In this document: one piece after another, positions 9,333-18,541 of the stretch | Layout of the letters: each line of letters starts with the position of its first letter | Numbering within the stretch: the first letter of the stretch is position 1 | Origin: Fodinibius sediminis | GTDB taxonomy: Bacteria; Bacteroidota; Rhodothermia; Balneolales; Balneolaceae | Direction: 5' to 3' | Assembly: GCF_900182555.1 (NCBI RefSeq) | Contig: NZ_FXTH01000003.1 | Span: 186,001 to 250,000, forward strand | Length of the DNA: 64,000 nucleotides | Made by a program: the position numbers and the translations under genes | The notes under the pieces: model-generated | Told to the model about the DNA's origin: nothing | The model's database searches: none | Seen by the model: only the letters and a program-made list of their open reading frames with translations

Positions 9333-10169
9333 TTATTGTTTGTCCCTCGCACAGCGGAAACCGAGATTGCCAACCGAGAAATCAGCTTCCAGGCTTCCCC
9401 GGAAAGCGTAACGCAGGAAGGCAGCATAATTTTCCTTGTCGATATCGGAAGCGGCGGAACTGCCTGCAGCACAATAGAACTGCTTGAGCTCTCCCTGGTC
9501 GGCGCGTGACTCGCCGCTGATAAAAACCGTGTTGAAGTCCTGCACCCATTCCCATATTAATCCGTGAAGATCGTAAACGCCATAGTAGTTGGGGGTTTGC
9601 TGACCAACAGCCGGCAGAATGGTGGGGCTGGGACGGCTGTACCAGTCAAGGATTTGCTGGACGAATCCCTTGTTGCGCCCCGCCAATGGCTGATCCCTGC
9701 TGGCCGAAGCGGCATATTCCCATTCATGGAGGGTAGGAAGCCGTTTCCCTTTCCATTGGGCATAGGCCCGTGCTGCAAACCAGGACACATTGGTAACGGG
9801 ACTATCTTTTATTTGTTCAGCCCGGGGGCCCAGGTCCAGGTCGCCCGACCAGTGGTTCAGGTATCCCGGTTCCGCAAAAATTGATTTGACCTGCGAGCGC
9901 CGCCACTGGGGGTTGACCTTGACAAAGGCAAGGAATTCACCATTCGTAACCGGATGCTTGTCAAGGTAAAAGGATGCGACTGCAACGCTGTCGTCTGACG
10001 TATGGTAAAAGGGCATAAAATGTCCTCCTTCAATAAAGGCCATGGAATCGGTTTGAGCCGAAGCATTGGCACCGAACCCTGCTGTGAACAGGATATACAG
10101 GAGAAAAAAGCGATATTTTAAAACTGCACTAACTTTCAACACCCTCTTGCTGACGTATGCGTTCGACAT
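9333..10169 (-). CDS. Secreted SUMF1 (formylglycine-generating-enzyme fold) protein, catalytic cysteines absent
   Basis: A FGE-sulfatase-fold protein located between nirK and the SCO gene. The frame is open to 10229; ATG at 10169 is the most plausible start and overlaps the end of nirK by 41 bases. A hydrophobic signal segment (FFLLYILFTAGFGANASA) is followed by the SUMF1 hallmarks FYLDKHPVTNGEFLAFV, SPVTNVSWFAARAYAQWKG, RLPTLHEWEYAA and the C-terminal NLGFRCARD. True formylglycine-generating enzymes have a cysteine pair just before the (R)YRxAARS segment; here the equivalent stretch reads AAFLRYAFRGS without cysteine. So aldehyde formation on a sulfatase is unlikely, and a structural or assembly role for the neighbouring nitrite reductase is inferred. 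Confidence 0.8.
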   Translation of the reverse strand: MSNAYVSKRVLKVSAVLKYRFFLLYILFTAGFGANASAQTDSMAFIEGGHFMPFYHTSDDSVAVASFYLDKHPVTNGEFLAFVKVNPQWRRSQVKSIFAEPGYLNHWSGDLDLGPRAEQIKDSPVTNVSWFAARAYAQWKGKRLPTLHEWEYAASASRDQPLAGRNKGFVQQILDWYSRPSPTILPAVGQQTPNYYGVYDLHGLIWEWVQDFNTVFISGESRADQGELKQFYCAAGSSAASDIDKENYAAFLRYAFRGSLEADFSVGNLGFRCARDKQ

Positions 10170-11583
10170 CCTCGGGAGTAACTTCTCCGCCTTCGTTATC
10201 AAAGCTGTTGAGGATATAGGTAATGACATTGGCCACCTCTTCGTTCGTCAGGTTCTGCTGTGGCATGACCCCGTTGTATGTTTCACCGTTGACGGTAATT
10301 TCCCCGGACAGTCCGTGAACGATGGCGCTGATACCCCGATCCGGGTTCTCATTCAGGTAGTCAGAGTTTGCCACCGGGGGAAAGGCCCCTTCGATACCCG
10401 AACCGTCGGCCATGTGACAGGCCTGGCATACCGCCATATAGGTTTCACGTCCAAATTCGATCCGCTCTTCGATGGTGCTGGCGGTTGGGATGGTTCGTTT
10501 CTCTTGCGGAAGCTCCTGTATGGCCCCCCCCTCCGGCTGGTAAACGCGGTCTAACTGCTGTCCGGTAAAAACATTTTCATCTTCCTCGCCCGACACGGCA
10601 AGTGTAGCCAGGGCCCCTTTGTTAAAGGCGCGGAAAATGGCATGATCAACCAGGATGTAATTGCCCGGGACTTCCGTTTCAAATTCTACCATGGCAGCTC
10701 CCCCGGCCGGTATAGAGGTGGTTTGCACGTTGGTTTGAACGCGGTCGCCCCCCTCATAGTGCACCTTGTCCAGTATCTCCCCGATGACATGGAAGGAAGA
10801 GGTAAGGTTGGGTCCGCCATTACCAACGAAAAGGCGGACATTATCACCCTGTTCCGAGGTGATGGCTTTGTCGTTCATCATGGAACCGACGGCGCCGTTA
10901 AAGACTACGTATTCGGGGTTCTCTTCGATGGCTTGTTCCATGTCAAAGGGCTGCAGCCCCCTCTCGCCGTAGTCGCCCTCGGTGTAGAATTCGCTTTGCA
11001 TGACATAATACTCTTTGTCGACTTCCGAGAGGCCTTCAGCCGGTTCAATCAGAATCAGGCCGTACATGCCATTGGCTATATGCATGCCCACGGGGGCTGT
11101 GGCACAGTGGTACACGTACAGGCCCGGATTCAGGGCCCGGAATGTAAATACCGTTTCCCGGCCCGGGGCCGTGAAGGTTGATTCGGCACCGCCTCCTGGA
11201 CCGTTGACGGCATGAAGATCAATGTTGTGAGGCAGTTTGTTGTCGGGATGGTTCTGGAGATGAAACTCGATCATGTCTCCCTCCCGGGCCCGGATAAATT
11301 TACCGGGTACGGATCCCCCGAAGGTCCACATCGTATAGGTAACGCCGTCGGCCAGACGCATCTCCTTTTCCACTACTTCCATATTAACAATCAGCTTGGT
11401 AGCGTTGTCACGATCGATGGGCGGCGGTACGTCAGGCGGCAGGGTCAGCTCTGCCTGCTTTTCGCCCACAATCTCAGCGGTTTCCGGATCAAAGTCATTC
11501 TGGTTATCTGAACAACTGGCAACAAATATCAGCAGGGTGGCAACAGCCAATGAAATATTGTAAAAGCGATGAGCAGTATCCAT
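10129..11583 (-). CDS. nirK: Copper nitrite reductase NirK with C-terminal cytochrome c domain (copy 1)
   Basis: Reduces nitrite to nitric oxide in the periplasm. The 484-residue lipoprotein (lipobox VASC, Cys24) has two cupredoxin domains and a fused heme domain. Type 1 copper ligands are His119, Cys160, His168 and Met173; type 2 ligands are His124, His159 and His314. Catalytic Asp122 and His265 are also present (PHNIDLHAVNG, YHCATAPVGMHIANGM, SSFHVIG, LVDHAIF). From about residue 375 a class I cytochrome c follows with CQACH (386-390) and a probable axial Met440. The fusion makes the enzyme its own electron acceptor. It leads the operon nirK-SUMF1-SCO-azurin. No TTAAGA-type box was found in front of it. 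Confidence 0.95.
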   Translation of the reverse strand: MDTAHRFYNISLAVATLLIFVASCSDNQNDFDPETAEIVGEKQAELTLPPDVPPPIDRDNATKLIVNMEVVEKEMRLADGVTYTMWTFGGSVPGKFIRAREGDMIEFHLQNHPDNKLPHNIDLHAVNGPGGGAESTFTAPGRETVFTFRALNPGLYVYHCATAPVGMHIANGMYGLILIEPAEGLSEVDKEYYVMQSEFYTEGDYGERGLQPFDMEQAIEENPEYVVFNGAVGSMMNDKAITSEQGDNVRLFVGNGGPNLTSSFHVIGEILDKVHYEGGDRVQTNVQTTSIPAGGAAMVEFETEVPGNYILVDHAIFRAFNKGALATLAVSGEEDENVFTGQQLDRVYQPEGGAIQELPQEKRTIPTASTIEERIEFGRETYMAVCQACHMADGSGIEGAFPPVANSDYLNENPDRGISAIVHGLSGEITVNGETYNGVMPQQNLTNEEVANVITYILNSFDNEGGEVTPEDVERIRQQEGVES

Positions 11584-11997
11584 AATTATCCCCTATAATT
11601 TATATTAAAAGAAAGGAACAGCCTGTCTCCTATTTTTTATAGTTACATATGATAGCGAAGACCTCAAAATTATCCCTAATGCTGATATAATATAGGTACG
11701 CCTGATGGGGATACAAAATAATAGAAAGGATCAGCTCTCTATTGTACAATGAGTATGTCAAATTCTAGATTATAAACTTAAAATTAAGATAGAATTACAT
11801 ATGAAATTTGGAGAGTCCACTTTTTTTATTACATTGCTATCTGGTTGTCTATACAAGCATATGTTCATATAATATGTCGCAGAAATGGGATGGGATGATG
11901 CGAGCCATGAGACCTACCGATGATAGGCAAGCAGTTTTTGTACTTTGGGATTTATTAAAGGAATAAGAACGGGAAAAGTATAACAAGGGGAAACACT

Positions 11998-12030
11998 GTT
12001 CTTGCCCGGGCCGTGATCAGGGGCAAGAAC
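11998..12030. repeat. Perfect 10-base inverted repeat, possible operator
   Basis: GTTCTTGCCC (11998-12007) and GGGCAAGAAC (12021-12030) flank a 13-base spacer. There is no T-run on either side, so it does not look like a terminator; an operator or a leader hairpin is possible. Confidence 0.45.
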
Positions 12031-12132
12031 GGCGGGTAAGGGGATGCATCTGTTATCATCAGTATGTTTACTACTGTACCTCCCTATAAAAAAATATCAT
12101 AATATCTATTAAAAAATTATTAACAGAAACGT

Positions 12133-12194
12133 ATTTAACAGTTGCTATATCAATAATAAATAAATTTTAATTGATATAGGTACTTCTGTTAAAT
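12133..12194. promoter_or_regulatory. Nested inverted repeats in the susC leader
   Basis: An outer pair ATTTAACAG (12133-12141) / CTGTTAAAT (12186-12194) encloses an inner pair TATATCAAT (12146-12154) / ATTGATATA (12170-12178). All four 9-base arms are perfect. The structure ends 70-85 bases before the susC start and could be an operator pair or a long mRNA hairpin. A further TTAACAG copy lies at 12119-12125. Confidence 0.5.
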
Positions 12195-12279
12195 ATTTAC
12201 CATCGGGATGAAGAGGGTATACTCCCCTTTCTTTTATCTCTCAACTCTTAACTTCAATTATAGTATGGGGATACTAACA

Positions 12280-15189
12280 ATGAAAAATAAGCTACTACTT
12301 GTTTTTAGTTTGCTCGTCTTCTGTTCATCAGCCGCTCTTGCACAGGAGAAGAGAACGATAGAAGGTACGGTAACAGATGCAGAGGGCATTCCCCTTCCGG
12401 CGGTTAACGTACTGGTCAAAGGCTCCAATGTGGGGACCTCCACTGATGCCGAAGGGCATTATGAAATCAGCGTTAGCGGAGATGTTACGTTGATTTTCAG
12501 CATGATGGGGTTTGAGGACAAGGAGCTGAATACAGAAGGCAAAGATCGGATTGATGTGGTTTTATACGAGGAAACCATAGGGCTGGATGAAGTCACGGTT
12601 GTGGGATACAGCGAAGTGGAAACCCAGCACCTGGCCTCTTCGGTGGCGGATGTGGATATGGAAAATATACAGACGCGTTCCATTGCCAAGCTGGAAGAAG
12701 CCTTCAGCGGAACCCTGCCGGGGGTAACACTTATGCAGGGCAGCAACCTGCCGGGCAGTGTGCCGGGGACTATTTCAATACGGGGAATCAGCACGCTTCA
12801 AAATGCATCGCCCCTGGTTATTGTTGATGGGATGGAGCAGTCACTGACGGATATCGATCCCAATCAAATCAAGGATATCACGGTGTTGAAGGATGCGGCC
12901 TCTGCCGCCATGTACGGTTCGCGCGGGGCCAATGGCGTAATCATCATCGAAACAAAACGGGGAACGGCCGATCGGTTTATGGTTGATGTCCATAGTTGGG
13001 GAGCCATCGATGACCCAATCAATTTGCCGAGCTTTGTAAATTCGGCCAATTATATGCGCCTCAATAATGAAGCACGGTCCATGCAGGGACAGTCAGAACT
13101 TTTTACCCAGCAGGAGATTGCGCAGGCCGAGGGGGGAGAATATACCAATACCGACTGGTTGAACACGGTCATGGAGCGAAAGGCCTATTCCCACAATACC
13201 TCGGCCAGTATCTCCGGTGGTGGCGGTGTCGGTACGTTTAACCTGATGCTTGGATATCTGGAGGAAAACGGCTTGAATCTATACGAAGGCACTCAGAAGT
13301 TCAGCGCGCGTTTCAATACCAACATCAACATCGCCGACCAGTTCGAACTTATGGCGGACTTTTACGCCCACCGTTTACAAGTAGACCGCCTGCTTTCGAA
13401 TACCGACGGCCATGGATTGTATCGCATGGCCTGGGAGATGAAGCCGACGCAGCAGATCTTTTATGATTCTGAGCTGGATGATCACTACAAGCTCCATAAC
13501 AACCAGAATCCGCTTGCTTCCATTTATCACGGGGGGGCCTGGAATGCCCTTCACGACAGGAGTACTATTAACCTGAGACCCCGGTATTACATCAACGATA
13601 AGCTACACCTGGCGGGCAATGTCTCGTATATGGTGAACAAATCCGCCGATAAGTATACCCGAGATACCTTCAAATTCTTCGATGGAGACGGAGAGCCGGT
13701 TGATGTATGGCAGAATGCCGTAGGCTCCTCGCAGGGAGTGAGCAGGAGCCAGATAACCGCGCGGGCGCTGGTCAACTATGAGACCAACCTCAGGAAGGAA
13801 AAAGATAAAATCTACCTGATCGCGGGTTCCGAAATCATGAATAACACCTATACCGATTACCGTGAAATATCGAAATCATCATTCTTCGGCAAGGTGAATT
13901 ACTCATTTGACAATCGCTACCTCCTGGAGGGAACGGCTCGTGCCGACGGCAGCAGCAAATTTGCTCCGGGCAACCGTTGGGGCTTTTTCCCCTCGGGAGC
14001 TTTTGCCTGGAATATTCACAACGAAGATTTCATGTCGGGACTGACCGACAGCGGGTTGCTTAATCAGCTGAAAGTACGCCTTTCGTACGGAATTATCGGG
14101 AACGAAAATGTGGATCCCTATCTCTGGCAGGAGGTGGTTAATGCCTGGGGGTGGACCATGCGTGTCCCCAACCCGGATTTCACCTGGGAAAAACAGAAGC
14201 AGAAAAATATCGGGGTCGACCTCGCGACGCTCAACAACCGGCTCGATATTTCCTTTGAAGCGTACAACAAACATTCCTATGACCTGATCTACTCAAACTT
14301 TCCTGTTCCTCCGCTGACGGGCTCGTACTACCTCACTTCGTCAGTCAATATCGGGGAAGTGGAGAACAAGGGCTGGGAAGTATCCGCAAACTGGAGCGAT
14401 GAAATTGGCGATTTTTCCTATGATGTGGGCGGCATGCTCTTTAACAATGAAAACAAGGTGCTGAAGGCCGGCTATGCCAAATCGGACACCCTTATTTTTA
14501 CGGATGATCCCGATAAAATATGGTACCGGGGCATTTCCATTGATAATTATTATGGCTACGAAAGCGATGGCTACTTCCAGAATCAGCAGGAAGTGGAATC
14601 CACTGAGGCCAAGCTTCCCAACACCATGCCCGGGGATATACGGTATGTAGATCAGAACGGCGACGGTGTAATCAACGACAAGGACAAGGTCAATCTCGGG
14701 GATCCGTTTCCCCACTTTAACTATTCGGTTAATATTGACCTGAACTATAAACGGTGGGATTTCAGCGTCATCGGTCAGGGGGTGGGCAAGCGAACCGGCC
14801 GGCTGAACGGACTGGAGGGCTACCCCGTGAAGATGGACGGCTCCACCAACAGCCTGGGAGCGCCCAGACAATACTACATGAACAACAGGTGGACGCCGGA
14901 TAACCCGGATGCCCGATTCCCAAGGGTATGGACAGGTTCGACTCCGAATGCCGAGCTGAGCGACGTATGGCTGAGTGACGCCTCCTTCTTCCGGATCAAG
15001 AATATTGAAGTGGGCTATTCCATTCCGACCATTGGCAACAGCATCAGGGACGTGCGTATCTACCTGAATGCCCAGGACGCTTTCACCTTTACCAGCTGGG
15101 AAGGCCTTGAGCCGGAAAGAAACGGGGGCAACGGTAATTACCCGCGCATGTCGAGCTACAGCATAGGCATACAGGCCTCCATCTACTAA
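12280..15189 (+). CDS. SusC/RagA-type TonB-dependent outer-membrane receptor
   Basis: Outer-membrane importer that works with the following SusD lipoprotein. The frame opens at 12208, but ATG at 12280 starts a canonical signal peptide (KNKLLLVFSLLVFCSSAALA); the protein is then 969 residues, normal for the family. Domains in order: carboxypeptidase-D-like regulatory domain (about 25-110, with GTVTDAEGIPLPAVNVLVKG), TonB plug (about 115-230, including GTISIRGISTLQNASPLVIV and DAASAAMYGSRGANGVIII), and a 22-strand barrel ending in GIQASIY. The substrate cannot be told, as no polysaccharide-degrading enzyme is adjacent. Regulatory inverted repeats precede it. Confidence 0.93.
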   Translation: MKNKLLLVFSLLVFCSSAALAQEKRTIEGTVTDAEGIPLPAVNVLVKGSNVGTSTDAEGHYEISVSGDVTLIFSMMGFEDKELNTEGKDRIDVVLYEETIGLDEVTVVGYSEVETQHLASSVADVDMENIQTRSIAKLEEAFSGTLPGVTLMQGSNLPGSVPGTISIRGISTLQNASPLVIVDGMEQSLTDIDPNQIKDITVLKDAASAAMYGSRGANGVIIIETKRGTADRFMVDVHSWGAIDDPINLPSFVNSANYMRLNNEARSMQGQSELFTQQEIAQAEGGEYTNTDWLNTVMERKAYSHNTSASISGGGGVGTFNLMLGYLEENGLNLYEGTQKFSARFNTNINIADQFELMADFYAHRLQVDRLLSNTDGHGLYRMAWEMKPTQQIFYDSELDDHYKLHNNQNPLASIYHGGAWNALHDRSTINLRPRYYINDKLHLAGNVSYMVNKSADKYTRDTFKFFDGDGEPVDVWQNAVGSSQGVSRSQITARALVNYETNLRKEKDKIYLIAGSEIMNNTYTDYREISKSSFFGKVNYSFDNRYLLEGTARADGSSKFAPGNRWGFFPSGAFAWNIHNEDFMSGLTDSGLLNQLKVRLSYGIIGNENVDPYLWQEVVNAWGWTMRVPNPDFTWEKQKQKNIGVDLATLNNRLDISFEAYNKHSYDLIYSNFPVPPLTGSYYLTSSVNIGEVENKGWEVSANWSDEIGDFSYDVGGMLFNNENKVLKAGYAKSDTLIFTDDPDKIWYRGISIDNYYGYESDGYFQNQQEVESTEAKLPNTMPGDIRYVDQNGDGVINDKDKVNLGDPFPHFNYSVNIDLNYKRWDFSVIGQGVGKRTGRLNGLEGYPVKMDGSTNSLGAPRQYYMNNRWTPDNPDARFPRVWTGSTPNAELSDVWLSDASFFRIKNIEVGYSIPTIGNSIRDVRIYLNAQDAFTFTSWEGLEPERNGGNGNYPRMSSYSIGIQASIY

Positions 15190-15241
15190 AAGCAAAACCA
15201 GGCAGTAGCTTAAAATATTAATAGCAAAGCTTATTTCAGAT

Positions 15242-16843
15242 ATGAAACAGCTAATATACTTTTTTATGGTCATCTCAGTTGGCGTAATGGGATGCGAGGA
15301 TTTTTTGGATAAAACAGATCCGACGGCGACCTCTTTTGACGAGTTTTATAACGACGAGGGAGATTTACGGCGGGTTGTGTACAGCAGCTACTATGATGTA
15401 TTCACACATCACTATAACCGGGAAACCCTGTTTTACATGCAGGACGGCAAGTCCGATAATGCCTACAGCCGGCTCGAGGGGGATCACCACCAGCGGATAG
15501 CCAATGGTGATTTCAACAGCAACACGGCGGCTTTTTCCTACTATTACGAACTGCAGATGAAGCACCTGGGAAGGCTGAATACGTTCATTGCCAATTCGGA
15601 TGTGCCTTATGTAGAGGATGAGGTCACCAGGACCAAGTACGAAAACATCCTGAAAGCCCTGCGGATCTGGCATTATTTCAAGTTAACCTTCCGCTGGGGT
15701 GATGTCCCCTTTCATCTGGAGCCGGCTGATCTGTCAAATGCCACCCAGCCTACCACACCCAAGGAAGAAATACTGGATACCATCTTCCCGATGGCCCTCG
15801 ATATTGCTGAAAAGCTTCCGGAGGAAGAATACACAACAGACAAATACATGTTTAACCAGTATTCACTGAAGGCCCTCACGATGCGATATGCCCTCTATAA
15901 TGAGCGCTATGAGCTTGCTGCCTCGCTGGCCCGGGAAATCATGGACAGCGGGCATTACGAGCTGCATCCGAACTACGGGGACCTGTTCCAGTACGAGGCC
16001 GCTTCCAACAATAATGAGTTTATCATACACCAGAACCAGGAGAGCTTCAGTGGAAGCACCACCTATTCGTTCCGGGATTTGGGTCCCCACTACCGGACCG
16101 GCAACGGAGAGTCATACCTGGTACCTTTGAAATCTCTGGTGGATGCCTACTGGACCCTCGATGGCTACCGTATTGACGAATGCCCGCAGCATACGAAGGA
16201 AGAGCATGAGCTGGATCCCAATTTGCACCGGGACCCGCGCTATGAAGCCAGCATCATGGGACACGGGGATGTCTTCTATGAAGATACCATCGACATTTAT
16301 AATGAAAACAGTCCCATGTACTACGAAACGGAGAGGGGAAGCTCTTCGGGTTATTGGTTCAGGAAGTTTGTATCGGAAGCAGATGCCTTTAAATCGGGCG
16401 GAAACCTTGAATTCGGGCTTCTGCGTTACGCCGAGGTCTTGCTTTCCTATGCTGAGGCCAAAATCATGATGAACGAAATCGATGGATCGGTTAAAGATGC
16501 CATAAACCAGATCAGGGAACGGGCAGGGCTGGATATGTCCAGGGCGGATGTGACCCTGCCGCGCTACAGCGCTTATACCCAGGAAGAATGGATTGACCTC
16601 ATCAGGAATGAACGGCGAATTGAATTTGCCGGCGAAGGACTTCGCTATGCGGATATCATACGGTGGCGAATTGCCGAGGAGGTACTGAATCAGCCGGCAC
16701 TGGGACATACGAGAAAGGTAAACGGCGGGCTTCAGTCGCTGCATATAGAAGATCGATCTTTTGAACCGCATAACTATCTGTGGCCTTTCCATGAAAATAG
16801 TCTGAAAGTAGAACCGGGACTAACCCAGAATCCCGGATACTAG
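15242..16843 (+). CDS. SusD/RagB-family nutrient-binding lipoprotein
   Basis: Surface lipoprotein that caps the SusC barrel and binds its ligand. The 533 residues start with a lipoprotein signal (MVISVGVMGCEDFLDKTDP; lipid Cys about residue 18). The TPR-like helical core is visible as ENILKALRIWHYFKLTFRWG in the SusD_N part, and the RagB/SusD C-terminal domain shows LLRYAEVLLSYAEAKIMMNE, AINQIRERAG and IRNERRIEFAGEGLRYADI. The ending PHNYLWPFHENSLKVEPGLT-type (LWPFHENSL) is characteristic. It lies 52 bases after susC and is followed by a strong terminator. Confidence 0.93.
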   Translation: MKQLIYFFMVISVGVMGCEDFLDKTDPTATSFDEFYNDEGDLRRVVYSSYYDVFTHHYNRETLFYMQDGKSDNAYSRLEGDHHQRIANGDFNSNTAAFSYYYELQMKHLGRLNTFIANSDVPYVEDEVTRTKYENILKALRIWHYFKLTFRWGDVPFHLEPADLSNATQPTTPKEEILDTIFPMALDIAEKLPEEEYTTDKYMFNQYSLKALTMRYALYNERYELAASLAREIMDSGHYELHPNYGDLFQYEAASNNNEFIIHQNQESFSGSTTYSFRDLGPHYRTGNGESYLVPLKSLVDAYWTLDGYRIDECPQHTKEEHELDPNLHRDPRYEASIMGHGDVFYEDTIDIYNENSPMYYETERGSSSGYWFRKFVSEADAFKSGGNLEFGLLRYAEVLLSYAEAKIMMNEIDGSVKDAINQIRERAGLDMSRADVTLPRYSAYTQEEWIDLIRNERRIEFAGEGLRYADIIRWRIAEEVLNQPALGHTRKVNGGLQSLHIEDRSFEPHNYLWPFHENSLKVEPGLTQNPGY

Positions 16844-16872
16844 CAGCGATCTGTCGGACAAAAAATAAATTC

Positions 16873-16905
16873 AGCCCGGATGTGAGAGCATCCGGGCTTT
16901 TATTT
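16873..16905 (+). terminator. Rho-independent terminator after susD
   Basis: Perfect 10-base stem AGCCCGGATG (16873-16882) / CATCCGGGCT (16889-16898) with a 6-base loop, followed by TTTATTTT. The opposite strand also ends in a T-rich tract, so it may also stop transcription of the convergent MFS gene. Confidence 0.88.
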
Positions 16906-16970
16906 TCCATGCATAGCCGGTTTCATGAGTGAATGTGGCAGTGGTCGTCAGGTGGAACAGCCCGGACAGC

Positions 16971-18281
16971 CTAATGCGGGAAATCCTGTTTCATAGTTTT
17001 TATATTGCAGGCAGGTGATTTAACCGGATCTGGATCAGTAGCGGGTGTATCTTCTGTTTGCCTGTCGTCATCAATCTGGGTATGTACAAGCAGTAATCCC
17101 ATACCAGCCAACAGAGCACCCGTGGCAAAGGGAAGGAAATAGCCGAATTCTACCAGAAATCCACTGATAAACTGCCCGAAAGCAAGGCCCAGGCCGAATG
17201 ATACTGTTAAGATAGAAAGCTGGGCCCCTGACTGCCCCTCTTGTGCGAGATCACCGGCTAAGGCAAGGGCAGGCGCGAAAACCATGGCTGCTGTTACTCC
17301 CTGAAGCAGCCTCGCAATAATCATCTGCCAGGGGGCTGTGACTATGCCCTGCAATAGCGTGGCGGGAATCAGGCCGATCAGCCCCCATACAATAAAACGC
17401 TTGCGGCCATAGCTGTCCGACAGGCTTCCAAGCAACGGCTGAACCACTGCCTGGGTTCCGATAAAAGCAGCAAATTCGACGGCAAAGAGCATGGGTCCTT
17501 GTCCAAGACGCTCGTTTACTATCGGTTCTATAGGTGCCAGCAGGACGATACAGGCGGCCATCAACAGAGTTGCGATGGCCAGTGTGAAGATGGGATCAAA
17601 TATGTTACCGGTTTCTCCGGATCGGACTTTGAAATACATCTTGCTTTTGGAGGGCCGAATATGATCCGGGTCACTGACCAGGAGGTTGACCAGCAGGGCG
17701 CTAAGTAAAGCGGCAACGGCTGAGCCGTAGAAGGAGGCCTCGAAGCCGGTAATTTCCAGTCCCAGCAACAGGTAGGGCCCCCCGGTGACTACAGCACCGG
17801 CCGCCAGCGGTCCTGCCCCAAATCCAATGAGCCGAAAAGAGTTGTAGATTCCCATGTTCTGGCCTCGTCCCACTTTGGGGCTCAGTTCGCTGACCAGGGC
17901 TACGCTGCCAACAATGGTTAAGGCTACGGCTCCCGCCTGTATGATCCGGACAGCAAGAATGGACAGGTAGCTGGTAGTCCAGGCATAACTCAGGTTGAAT
18001 GCAGCCAGCAGTATTAAACCAAGGAGGATGAAGATTTTGCGTCGGCCAATTTTGTCCGACAGCTGGCCCGCCAGCGGCTGAATCACACTGTTTACGATGC
18101 CAAAGGTGCCCAGTATAATTCCGGTTATAGCGGCCTCGGTGAGTCCCAGGTTCCAGCCGGTAATGTTGCCACTGGCTATATAGAGCGGAAGTACAATGAT
18201 GAGAAAAGAATTGGCCACGGCATCCGCCATGCGGGCAAAACCGAGGGCGATGATACGGGAGTCTGTATCGCGAAAAAGCAT
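16971..18281 (-). CDS. MFS transporter (drug/multisolute exporter type)
   Basis: A 12-helix major facilitator of 436 residues. The loop between helices 2 and 3 has the MFS motif A sequence GQLSDKIGRRKIFI, and its pseudo-repeat LGSLSDSYGRKRFIV is found between helices 8 and 9. Helix 4 contains LAVRIIQAGAVALTIVG, similar to motif B, and helix 5 has the antiporter-like segment RLIGFGAGPLAAGAVV. This pattern points to drug/H+ antiport (DHA1-type). The C-terminal tail is cytoplasmic, charged and Asp/Pro-rich. The gene diverges from the Crp/Fnr regulator 260 bases away, which may control it; substrate unknown. Confidence 0.85.
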   Translation of the reverse strand: MLFRDTDSRIIALGFARMADAVANSFLIIVLPLYIASGNITGWNLGLTEAAITGIILGTFGIVNSVIQPLAGQLSDKIGRRKIFILLGLILLAAFNLSYAWTTSYLSILAVRIIQAGAVALTIVGSVALVSELSPKVGRGQNMGIYNSFRLIGFGAGPLAAGAVVTGGPYLLLGLEITGFEASFYGSAVAALLSALLVNLLVSDPDHIRPSKSKMYFKVRSGETGNIFDPIFTLAIATLLMAACIVLLAPIEPIVNERLGQGPMLFAVEFAAFIGTQAVVQPLLGSLSDSYGRKRFIVWGLIGLIPATLLQGIVTAPWQMIIARLLQGVTAAMVFAPALALAGDLAQEGQSGAQLSILTVSFGLGLAFGQFISGFLVEFGYFLPFATGALLAGMGLLLVHTQIDDDRQTEDTPATDPDPVKSPACNIKTMKQDFPH

Positions 18282-18471
18282 GTATACGGAATGTTAGAAA
18301 TAATCTAATATAAACCAACAAATTTAAAGGGATGCCGTTGTAATAGCAATCTGCAGCAGTACTCGTGAAGGGGTGGATGAGGAGTGCACATATTGCCAGA
18401 CTGGACCATGAGTTGAGGAAACGATCGTCTGGAGGCTGGCTGTACCAAAGCCTGCAATTTAGAATGATTAT

Positions 18472-18491
18472 TTAAGATAAGTAAATCTCTT
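18472..18491. promoter_or_regulatory. Degenerate TTAAGA-N8-TCTTAA-like box before the Crp/Fnr gene
   Basis: TTAAGA (18472-18477), eight bases, then TCTCTT (18486-18491). The left half is perfect and the right half matches four of six positions of the palindrome seen upstream of the Rrf2 gene and others. It lies 51-70 bases before the Crp/Fnr start. Weak on its own and could be chance in A+T-rich DNA. Confidence 0.3.
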
Positions 18492-18541
18492 TTTTGTTAA
18501 ATTATTCAACATAATTTTCAATCTATGATTGCTGTTCCTAT

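Larger units (their letters stand above)
11584..12279. other. Divergent intergenic region between nirK1 and susC
   Basis: About 700 bases without a credible gene, A+T-rich, separating the minus-strand nirK1 operon from plus-strand susC. It contains a perfect 10-base inverted repeat (11998-12007 with 12021-12030) and the nested repeats at 12133-12194, both listed separately. On the minus strand a TAATTTTG element, matching the Bacteroidota -7 pattern TAnnTTTG, lies about 90 bases before nirK1, but no convincing partner element was found. Confidence 0.6.

Noticed and set aside
11784-11803. TTAAGA half-site in the nirK1-susC gap
   Set aside because: After eight bases the right half is CATATG, which does not match TCTTAA; one half-site in A+T-rich DNA is not evidence.
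14341-15273. 310-codon frame on the minus strand inside susC
   Set aside because: It is the antisense shadow of the well-conserved SusC barrel and has the repetitive Val/Ile/Gly composition expected of antisense translation.
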